A stretch of DNA of 6,321 nucleotides, taken from assembly GCA_035295705.1 (NCBI GenBank), contig DATGIN010000335.1:1-6321 (forward strand). The letters run 5' to 3'. The stretch's first letter is position 1. Each line of letters opens with the position of its first letter. A program made the translations under genes and the position numbers. Under the pieces are notes generated by a model. The model worked only from the letters and a program-made list of their open reading frames with translations. It did not search any database and had not been told where the DNA came from. Shown here piece after piece: positions 1 to 4,627 of the stretch. Origin of the DNA: Poindextera sp035295705 (GTDB lineage: Bacteria; Pseudomonadota; Alphaproteobacteria; Caulobacterales; Caulobacteraceae).

Positions 1-200
1 AGACGAACCAAAGCTCGGACTTCGAAATGCGCTCCAGCAATGGAGGCTGGCTGCTTTCTGCTTTCTGCTGATTGCGGGGGCGTGCTCCGTCGCCAAGCTT
101 TCAGTTCGTCTCACCTAGGTGCGAGCACTAAAACACGCCCGTGACCCCGCTCAGGATTTCGCTGATTGGGTCAGCCCGACGCGGCTTCTCCCAGCCCTCC
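1..200. other. Intergenic stretch at left edge, no supported gene
   Basis: I find no convincing coding region here. One plus-strand frame is open from the window edge to a TGA at about 141-143, but its translation shows no recognisable pattern. The stretch holds several inverted repeats. AGACGAAC at 1-8 pairs with GTTCGTCT at 104-111, and the match continues imperfectly through AAAGCT next to both arms. Inside lies a 5-bp hairpin with a GCAA loop (32-45). CACCTAGGTG at 112-121 is a perfect palindrome. Because the outer arm begins at base 1, the structure may extend out of the window. It lies downstream of the merR-like gene, so a 3' structure or an end of a repeat element are both possible. 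Confidence 0.5.
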
Positions 201-893
201 CTAGGGTAGAGGTCTGGCCTCGGCCGTCGCATTCATCTCCGCGACCAGGCGCAGCAGGATGCGGGTGCGGAGCAGCGCGATGAGGTCGTTGATGATCTCG
301 ATTCCCTCCTGGCCGAGGCGGGCGAACGCCTCGACGTCGCCCATCCCGGTCAGCCGCTGGTAGAAGCGGCCGATCTCGCGCCGGGCCAAGGGCTCGAGCG
401 CCTGGACATAGATGGCCGCGTCATCAGCGAAGAAGCCGTTCTCCGGGCTGTAGCCCGCCGCCTTCACCCGCCCCCATGCCTTGGCGATGGCCAGATCGAT
501 GGCGCTCAGGGTCCCGTCTTCGACGACGACGACGCCATCGCGGGCCAGGACCGCCAGCTCGTCGGCCTCCAGCCCAGCCAGCTCGGCGGCGGCCTCGACC
601 CGGGTGACCCCGTTGGCGAGGCCGAGGCTCGCCGCCAGTATCGCCTCCAGCCCGGGCAAGGGCTGGATCTCGCCCGACGTCGGCCGGTCCAGCACCTGCT
701 TGATGAAGCTCAAGGGCAGGTAGCGCTCCGCCTGCAGCCGCTTGATCACGGCCAGGCGCCGCACGTGTTCCTCGCCGTAGTCGGCGACGTTGGGCTTCGG
801 CCGCGCCGGCTCGGGCAAGAGGCCAAGGCGGATGTAGTAGCGGATCGTCTCCCGCCCGACCCCGCTCCGCCGCTCCAGCTCGCGCATTTTCAT
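201..893 (-). CDS. MerR-family transcriptional regulator
   Basis: A 230-residue DNA-binding regulator. Residues 3-26 form the MerR winged helix-turn-helix, with the family signature RETIRYY at 14-20 followed by RLGLL at 22-26. The wing and second helices run to about residue 69 (DYGEEHVRRLAVIKRLQ at 38-54). The C-terminal part, about 160 residues, is longer than the short dimerisation tail of metal sensors. The protein has no cysteine at all, so a thiol-based metal or redox sensor of the MerR, CueR or SoxR type is excluded. Residues 98-122 look like a second helix-turn-helix-like segment, and 150-220 are mostly helical. The ligand is unknown. ATG at 893 has no good Shine-Dalgarno sequence at normal distance (an AAGG lies 14 bases away), and a second ATG two codons in is possible, so translation may be weak. 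It lies downstream of the di-iron protein gene on the same strand and probably controls it. Confidence 0.9.
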   Translation of the reverse strand: MKMRELERRSGVGRETIRYYIRLGLLPEPARPKPNVADYGEEHVRRLAVIKRLQAERYLPLSFIKQVLDRPTSGEIQPLPGLEAILAASLGLANGVTRVEAAAELAGLEADELAVLARDGVVVVEDGTLSAIDLAIAKAWGRVKAAGYSPENGFFADDAAIYVQALEPLARREIGRFYQRLTGMGDVEAFARLGQEGIEIINDLIALLRTRILLRLVAEMNATAEARPLP

Positions 894-923
894 CGCAGAT
901 GCCGATGCCTTGCGCGCGTGCCC

Positions 924-1023
924 TCGTCATCCCCCGCTGGAGCGGAGCGGAATGCGGGGGACCCATAAACACAAAGGCCGGCGAGGTGTTTATGGGTGGC
1001 CCGGACAAGCCGGGCCATGACGA
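924..1023. repeat. 100-bp palindromic four-arm intergenic element
   Basis: The element has an outer stem, TCGTCAT (924-930) with ATGACGA (1017-1023), enclosing three hairpins laid end to end. Hairpin 1 is CCCCCGC/GCGGGGG (931-937, 954-960). Hairpin 2 is a perfect 12-bp stem, ACCCATAAACAC/GTGTTTATGGGT (961-972, 986-997). Hairpin 3 is GGCCCGG/CCGGGCC (998-1004, 1010-1016). No base is left unpaired at the junction. It starts 18 bases past the stop of the di-iron gene and ends 30 bases before the merR-like ATG, both read on the minus strand. It resembles the short interspersed palindromic repeats scattered between alphaproteobacterial genes. It could act as a terminator, an mRNA stabiliser or a binding site; only the base pairing is seen directly. 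Only one copy lies in this window. Confidence 0.85.
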
Positions 1024-1041
1024 TGATCTCGGAAGCCAGTT

Positions 1042-2136
1042 CTACTGCGCCGGTTCCATGGCTTGGGCGCGGTCGACGACGCTCTGCACGTAGGCGCGGC
1101 GGGCGTCGAACTCCCTTGCGATGGACTCGTCGTTCTCCTGCAGCGCCTGCACGTCGGTCTCGGCGTAGCCGATGATGCCCATCTCCTCGTAGCCCTTGCG
1201 GATGATGGGTCCCCAGAGGCCGATGTCCTTCACGATCGGGACGATGCGGGCGAAGAGCGCGGTGCGGAACTGCTGCATCAGCCCGGAGTCGTACATGTGC
1301 TCGGCGCACTTCTCCGGATCGAGCCCCAGCGTCTTCCACACCTCGACGGAATCGAAGCGGTCGCGCATCAGGTAGCAGGCCTCGAGCAGGAACTGCTCGC
1401 GCTCGTCGCGCTCCTTCTGCGTCAGCGTCGGGTAGTAGTCGCGCAAGGCGAGGCGCCCGAACGCGACGTGGCGGCTCTCGTCCTGCATCACGTAGGCGTT
1501 GACCGCCGCGGCCAGCGGGTTTTGCGCGTGGTCGCGGATCTGCTGGAAGGCGGCCAGCGCCAGGCCCTCGATCACCACCTGCATGCCGAGGTAGGTCATG
1601 TCCCAACGGTTGTCGCGCAGCACCTGGTCGATCAGCTCCTGCAGCGGCGGGGTCATCGGATAGGCGACGCCGAACTTCTCCAAGAGGCGCTTGTAGGTCT
1701 CCACGTGCCGCGCCTCGTCGATGACCTGCGTCGAGGCGTAGAACTTGGAGTCCACGTCCGGCACCTGGGTGACCACCTTGGCGGCGCAGATCAGCGCACC
1801 CTGCTCGCCCTGCATGAACTGGCTGAGCTGCCAGGCCTGGAAGTGGCGCCGCACCTGCGCCTTTTCCTTGCGCGACATGGCTTCGTACTCAGCCATGCCG
1901 CTGATCGGCAGCATCGCTTCCGGCAGCTGCTCGGGATTGTCCTCGTCGAGCTCCTGGCTCCAGTCGATACGACTGTCGGCGTTCCACTGCATCTCTATCC
2001 CCTTGCGATAGAGACCCATCATGGTGACACGGCCCTCGTCGTAGTCCCAGTTGAAGTCGACGTCGAAGTCCTGCGGCACCTTCCAGTGCGATCCGTCGGG
2101 GGCGGGGAAGGGATACTGGTCGGCAAGCTTGGGCAT
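1042..2136 (-). CDS. Ferritin-like di-iron carboxylate protein (putative oxygenase/oxidoreductase)
   Basis: A 364-residue soluble protein of the ferritin-like superfamily, related to the ribonucleotide reductase R2 and AurF-like four-helix di-iron proteins. All six expected iron ligands can be assigned: E111 in helix 1 (GEQGAL), E141 and H144 in helix 2 (DEARH), E190 in helix 3 (VVIEGLAL), and E220 and H223 in helix 4 (DESRH). Tyrosine 148 lies four residues after H144, the spacing of the radical tyrosine in class I R2. Length is in the R2 range, but overall it does not read as a canonical R2 and no large-subunit gene is nearby. An oxidase or oxygenase acting with O2 is inferred; the substrate is unknown. 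There is no signal peptide, so it is cytoplasmic. The ATG at 2136 is supported by GGAGG six bases upstream. Its neighbour downstream is the MerR-type regulator, which suggests effector-controlled expression. Confidence 0.88.
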   Translation of the reverse strand: MPKLADQYPFPAPDGSHWKVPQDFDVDFNWDYDEGRVTMMGLYRKGIEMQWNADSRIDWSQELDEDNPEQLPEAMLPISGMAEYEAMSRKEKAQVRRHFQAWQLSQFMQGEQGALICAAKVVTQVPDVDSKFYASTQVIDEARHVETYKRLLEKFGVAYPMTPPLQELIDQVLRDNRWDMTYLGMQVVIEGLALAAFQQIRDHAQNPLAAAVNAYVMQDESRHVAFGRLALRDYYPTLTQKERDEREQFLLEACYLMRDRFDSVEVWKTLGLDPEKCAEHMYDSGLMQQFRTALFARIVPIVKDIGLWGPIIRKGYEEMGIIGYAETDVQALQENDESIAREFDARRAYVQSVVDRAQAMEPAQ

Positions 2137-2159
2137 CGGCGTCCTCCGGGTTCGGCCAA

Positions 2160-2182
2160 AATGCGGAGTTCAGATACGCATT
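2160..2182. promoter_or_regulatory. Dyad and candidate promoter upstream of the di-iron protein gene
   Basis: AATGCG (2160-2165) and CGCATT (2177-2182) form a 6-bp inverted repeat with an 11-base spacer, centred about 35 bases upstream of the ATG at 2136. Read on the minus strand, a possible -10 box CATAAT (2185-2180) overlaps one arm, and a possible -35 box TTGCCC (2209-2204) lies 18 bases further upstream. A dyad at the promoter of a gene followed by a MerR-type gene makes it a candidate operator. Classical MerR operators sit between -35 and -10, which does not fit exactly, so the assignment is tentative. Confidence 0.35.
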
Positions 2183-2310
2183 ATGAGCACGGCGGCGCCG
2201 ATGGGGCAAGCCTCCGCGGGGGCGCGGCGAGGGCCCGAGCACGAAAACCAGAGCAGGGGGTGTGAACTCGGGGCTCCGAGCGAGCGGCGTTGAGCAGCCA
2301 CGCTGGGCGC

Positions 2311-2351
2311 GGGGTCGGGGCCGGCAGCGGCTTTCAGCCTCCGCCGACCCC
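2311..2351 (-). terminator. Stem-loop downstream of the lipoprotein gene, possible terminator
   Basis: GGGGTCGG (2311-2318) and CCGACCCC (2344-2351) are perfect 8-bp inverted arms. On the minus strand the loop contains a smaller GGCT/AGCC hairpin with loop GAA. It begins 18 bases past the lipoprotein stop codon, where a terminator would be expected. No run of T follows, so if it acts in termination it is not a standard intrinsic terminator. Confidence 0.35.
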
Positions 2352-2369
2352 TTGCCTACGCCCGGAGGA

Positions 2370-2633
2370 TTACTGCGCCGAGCTCTGGCTGAGAGCGCCG
2401 CCCGACGAGGCGGAACCTTGAGCCGACTCCGCTCCGGACGACGGCGCGGCCATAGCGGCGGATGGCACGACCGTCGTGCCGCCCGATTCCGCCATGCCGG
2501 CGCTGGATTCGCCGGACGCCGCGACCGACCCGGAGGCGGCCTCGTTGCCCGCCGCGTTGCCGGACGGTGAACATCCAGCGAGCAGGAGGCCAAGGGCCGC
2601 CGCGGCGCTCGCTGCAAAGAGTGTCTTCAACAT
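2370..2633 (-). CDS. Small Ser/Ala/Gly-rich lipoprotein
   Basis: An 87-residue predicted lipoprotein. Lysine 3 and a hydrophobic stretch (residues 5-19) lead to the lipobox LAGC at 18-21, so C21 would be the lipidated first residue of the mature protein. The remaining 66 residues are low complexity, made mostly of Ser, Ala, Gly and Glu with almost no bulky residues, and are probably disordered. No folded domain is visible and the function is unknown. I chose ATG at 2633 over the in-frame TTG six bases upstream. AGAGG lies nine bases before the ATG but only three before the TTG. That Shine-Dalgarno sequence overlaps the TAG stop of the secreted protein gene just upstream (12-base gap), which suggests a shared transcript and possible translational coupling. 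Confidence 0.75.
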   Translation of the reverse strand: MLKTLFAASAAAALGLLLAGCSPSGNAAGNEAASGSVAASGESSAGMAESGGTTVVPSAAMAAPSSGAESAQGSASSGGALSQSSAQ

Positions 2634-2645
2634 GTGCAATGGCCT

Positions 2646-2858
2646 CTAAGTGCAGCCGGTGATGACGCAGACCATCCCCCGCGGGGTGCGGACCGCGCAT
2701 TCGCGAAGTGCGATCACCTTCGCGGTGCCGAGGTAGCCGGAGCTCCCCCAGCCGTAAGCAACGGGACTGCGCGCGTAGCAGACGAACGCGCTGGCCGCGC
2801 TGGCGGAAAAGGCGACGGACGCCATGACCGCCGTCGCGAGGACGATTTTCTTCAGCAT
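2646..2858 (-). CDS. Small secreted four-cysteine protein (DUF4189-like pattern)
   Basis: A 70-residue protein. Residues 1-24 form a signal peptide: MLKK, a hydrophobic core, then ASA at 22-24 as the likely signal peptidase I site. The mature part, about 46 residues, holds cysteines at 27, 54, 64 and 69, enough for two disulphides in the periplasm. The run YGWGSSGYLGTAKVIALREC (35-54) resembles the repeat in DUF4189-type secreted proteins, but the protein is shorter than those domains usually are, so the family link is weak. ATG at 2858 has GGGAGG eight bases upstream. The frame also extends to an earlier start at 2939, but the added segment would put 27 residues ahead of the signal peptide. 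It is the first gene of a probable two-gene operon with the lipoprotein. Its role is not known. Confidence 0.72.
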   Translation of the reverse strand: MLKKIVLATAVMASVAFSASAASAFVCYARSPVAYGWGSSGYLGTAKVIALRECAVRTPRGMVCVITGCT

Positions 2859-2887
2859 GATGCAGCCTCCCCAGACGTGCGAAATTA

Positions 2888-2921
2888 ACCTTAGCCAATC
2901 CGGTCGGGGTTGCAACGACCG
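2888..2921 (-). promoter_or_regulatory. Candidate promoter and dyad for the secreted protein/lipoprotein operon
   Basis: On the minus strand, TTGCAA (2915-2910) and TAAGGT (2893-2888) are separated by 16 bases and would start transcription about 20 bases before the ATG at 2858. A perfect 6-bp inverted repeat, CGGTCG (2901-2906) and CGACCG (2916-2921), surrounds the -35 box and could be an operator. The boxes are only moderate matches to consensus, so this is a proposal. Confidence 0.35.
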
Positions 2922-3044
2922 TATCTCTCGACGTGACATTTATTGGCTGCAACATGACGCCGGACGCGGCGGCGGCGATGTCGCCTCGCGGATCGGATGG
3001 TGCTAGCGGTGTTGGCCGCGAGGCCCTTTCGGGAGGCGAGAAGC

Positions 3045-3485
3045 ATGAAGATCAAAGCGCTGGGACACGTCGTGCTGCGGGTCACGGACTGCGCGCGCGC
3101 CGAGGCCTTTTACAACGGCGTCCTCGGCCTGCCGGTCTGCGCTCGCCTGGACCAGGGCGGGATGAAGATGACGTTCTTCTCGCTCGGCAATCACCACGAC
3201 TTCGCGGTGATGCAGGTGAGCGGTGAGGGTTCGACCACGGCGCCGTCGGCCGTCGGCCTGCACCACGTGGCGTTCAAGGTCGGCGATAGCCTCGACGAGC
3301 TCCGCGAGGCGAAGGCGAAGCTCGAGGCGGCGGGCCTGAAGCTGAACCCGGTCGACCACGAGGTGACCAAGTCGCTCTATTTCGAGGACCCGGACGGCAA
3401 CGGCGTCGAGGTCTACGTCGACGCGTCCGACGCGTGGCGCCGCGAACCGCAACGCGTCGCGCAGCTGGCGCCGCTGGAGCTCTAG
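3045..3485 (+). CDS. VOC (glyoxalase/extradiol dioxygenase fold) family protein
   Basis: A 146-residue single-domain protein of the vicinal oxygen chelate superfamily, made of two paired beta-alpha-beta-beta-beta modules. Module 1 begins LGHVVLRVTD (6-15) with H8 and FYNGVLGL at 22-29. Module 2 begins LHHVAFKV (72-79) and ends LYFEDPDGNGVEVYV (111-125). H8, H74 (or H73) and E122 occupy the usual places of metal ligands, so a divalent-metal enzyme is likely. The NHHDFAV segment (49-55) is typical of catechol 2,3-dioxygenase-like and CatE-type members. The substrate cannot be read from sequence: lyase, dioxygenase and resistance-type functions all exist in this fold. ATG at 3045 is supported by GGGAGG eight bases upstream; the longer frame from 2997 lacks such support. 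There is no signal peptide. It is divergent from the small secreted protein and convergent with the glutathione S-transferase. Confidence 0.9.
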   Translation: MKIKALGHVVLRVTDCARAEAFYNGVLGLPVCARLDQGGMKMTFFSLGNHHDFAVMQVSGEGSTTAPSAVGLHHVAFKVGDSLDELREAKAKLEAAGLKLNPVDHEVTKSLYFEDPDGNGVEVYVDASDAWRREPQRVAQLAPLEL

Positions 3486-3503
3486 GGCCGATCGCCTCCC
3501 AAT

Positions 3504-3523
3504 CATCCCCCTAGGGGGGATCA
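3504..3523. repeat. Partial tail of the 170-bp repeat, near-palindrome after the VOC gene
   Basis: ATCCCCC and GGGGGAT flank a central TA, giving a short near-perfect palindrome 19 bases past the VOC stop codon. It matches the right-hand end of the full repeat that follows, including the trailing GGATCAC, so it looks like the remnant of another unit. It might also act as a stem-loop in the VOC gene's 3' end. Confidence 0.5.
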
Positions 3524-3544
3524 CCCAGGACCGCCCACGCCAAA

Positions 3545-3715
3545 TCCTCCCCCGTAGGGGGAGGGGGACCGCCGGAACGGCGGTGGAGGGGGAACGGGGC
3601 ATGGTCGCGCCCGTCTCCCGTTCTGCCTGAGCGGGTTTGCCTGAGCCCGGCCGCGCCTGTCGGCGTACCCCCTCCACCATGCTGCGCATGGTCCCCCTCC
3701 CCCTGCGGGGGCGGA
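3545..3715. repeat. Interspersed palindromic repeat, copy A (complete, four-arm)
   Basis: A 171-bp element in the convergent gap between the VOC and transferase genes. The outer stem is a nearly continuous 23-bp pairing (3545-3567 with 3693-3715) containing a perfect GGGGGAGGGGG/CCCCCTCCCCC core. Next to it is hairpin ACCGCCG-GAA-CGGCGGT (3568-3584). An inner 8-bp stem follows (3585-3592 with 3668-3675), closing a 75-base loop. The last arm is hairpin ACCATGC-TGC-GCATGGT (3676-3692). All four arms abut with no unpaired base. Copy B at 5887-6056 has the same orientation and is nearly identical at both ends. The central loop varies most. No protein is encoded; the frames through it are by-products of low-complexity GC sequence. 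Confidence 0.9.
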
Positions 3716-3762
3716 TCACATACCGGCCGCCACGCCAAGTCCTCCCCCCTCCGCGAGGATCA
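3713..3762. repeat. Linker and internally deleted repeat remnant
   Basis: Bases 3713-3748 repeat 3518-3553 at a spacing of exactly 195 bases, sharing GGATCAC, then CCACGCCAA, then TCCTCCCCC. After 3748 the sequence jumps to a right-end-like CTCCGCGAGGATCA, as if a second unit had lost its interior. It ends 11 bases before the transferase stop codon. Together with copy A and the partial tail before it, this suggests a decayed tandem array. Confidence 0.6.
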
Positions 3763-3773
3763 GATCAGAGGCG

Positions 3774-4418
3774 CTAGGCGGCCGGCGAGCGGATGCCCCG
3801 GATCGGGTCGAAGCCGAACCCGGCGGCCTGGCGGCCGGATGCGGCGTAGGCCGCCATCGCCGGGCGCGAATACATGCGCCGCCTGTAGGCCGCCAGCTTC
3901 GCCGCCTTCTCGACCGCGCGCGGGAAAAAGGCGGCCGCCTCGTCGAGCACGCTCAGCGCGTAGTAGTCGGCGAACAGCACCCGCTCCCCGCCGAAGTGGG
4001 GCGCATCGCCCAGCCAGGCTTCGGTCAGTGCAAGCTGCTCGGCCAGCGTGCCGCTTTCGAAAGCCGCGCCAACATCGGCCGCGTCTGACCCCGGCGACCA
4101 GAAGTGGTCCCACAGCCGCTGCTGCAGGTCGCGAGCAGCCTCCGCGCTTATGTCGCAGCGAATCCTCTCCGCCTCCGTCTCGCCGAGGAGCCCGCGCGGA
4201 CGCGCGAGGTATCGCAGGATCGCCTGGCTCTGAAAGAGCGTTTGCTCGCCGTCCTCCAGCCGCGGCATCTGGCCGAACTGCATCTCGGGCTTGAGCGCGC
4301 CCCATTCGGCCATGTCGACGCGGCGGTCCTCGTAGGCGACTCCGAGGTCTTCCAGCATCAGCCGGATCGGCTCGCCCAGCCCGCGGAAGCCGAAGTAGGT
4401 AAGGACGGGGACGGACAT
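3774..4418 (-). CDS. Glutathione S-transferase, Sigma/Pi-like
   Basis: A 214-residue cytosolic enzyme expected to conjugate glutathione to electrophiles, or to use it for isomerisation or reduction. The N-terminal thioredoxin-fold domain (about 1-78) has Y8, in the place of the catalytic tyrosine of Tyr-type classes, in YFGFRGLGEPIRL. It also has W39 and K43, matching the glutathione-binding pair of Sigma-class enzymes, Q50-M51-P52 with the cis-proline, and Q63-S64 for the gamma-glutamyl group. The C-terminal helical domain (about 85-214) has the conserved aspartate in FADYYALS (D151). Length is typical. ATG at 4418 is preceded by GAGGAG five bases away. The hydrophobic substrate is not predictable. 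The gene is divergent from the serine hydrolase, with 209 bases between the starts, so the two might share a control region. Confidence 0.92.
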   Translation of the reverse strand: MSVPVLTYFGFRGLGEPIRLMLEDLGVAYEDRRVDMAEWGALKPEMQFGQMPRLEDGEQTLFQSQAILRYLARPRGLLGETEAERIRCDISAEAARDLQQRLWDHFWSPGSDAADVGAAFESGTLAEQLALTEAWLGDAPHFGGERVLFADYYALSVLDEAAAFFPRAVEKAAKLAAYRRRMYSRPAMAAYAASGRQAAGFGFDPIRGIRSPAA

Positions 4419-4627
4419 GCGAGCTCCTCGGTTGTTGTCGGCGCCGCCAAATTGACCACGAAAGGCGCCAACGCCAGAGGAACGCGCACGCGCGGCGAGC
4501 GAACGTCATCGCCCGCCGCGAGGAACAGCAAGGGCTGAAGGGGTGCAGTACGCTCGCGCGTTTCGCGTTTTTCGTGGCCTCAACGCTTCGCCCACCCCTA
4601 TGGTGGCGGTGCAAAGGAGACTGCTTG
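4419..4627. other. Divergent intergenic region between transferase and hydrolase genes
   Basis: This region must hold the promoters of both flanking genes, but I could not assign a clear -35/-10 pair for either. It contains CCACGAAA (4456-4463) and its inverse TTTCGTGG (4570-4577), with looser similarity continuing inward. These are reminiscent of the ACGAAA/TTTCGTGG-type repeats seen between genes in many GC-rich bacteria. No open frame here is convincing. Confidence 0.4.

Noticed and set aside
1..143. Possible tail of a plus-strand gene, or a tRNA suggested by GTTCGTCT
   Set aside because: The open frame has no recognisable sequence pattern. GTTCGTCT lacks the A expected in a tRNA T-loop, and no acceptor or anticodon stems could be fitted.
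424..1008. A minus-strand frame of 194 residues starting in the 100-bp element and overlapping the merR-like gene
   Set aside because: It is out of frame with a clear MerR protein, Arg/Ala/Gly rich, and begins inside the repeat.
899..1093. A small plus-strand frame through the 100-bp element
   Set aside because: Its peptide is the kind of spurious translation that such palindromic repeats give in many alphaproteobacterial genomes. The base pairing explains the sequence better.
1063..2265. A 400-residue plus-strand frame opposite the di-iron protein gene
   Set aside because: It is the antisense shadow of a gene with all its metal ligands. Its translation is rich in Val, His, Leu and Arg without any domain, and no ribosome binding site precedes it.
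3545..3715. A CRISPR array or insertion sequence at the repeat clusters
   Set aside because: There are no regular short repeats with spacers, no transposase and no target-site duplication. The two copies are far apart and fold as single palindromic units.
3003..3719. A 238-residue minus-strand frame across the VOC gene and repeat copy A
   Set aside because: It is antisense to a well-supported VOC gene and runs through non-coding repeat sequence; no domain is visible.
3839..4538. Plus-strand frames opposite the glutathione S-transferase
   Set aside because: They are antisense shadows of a gene with clear glutathione-binding residues.
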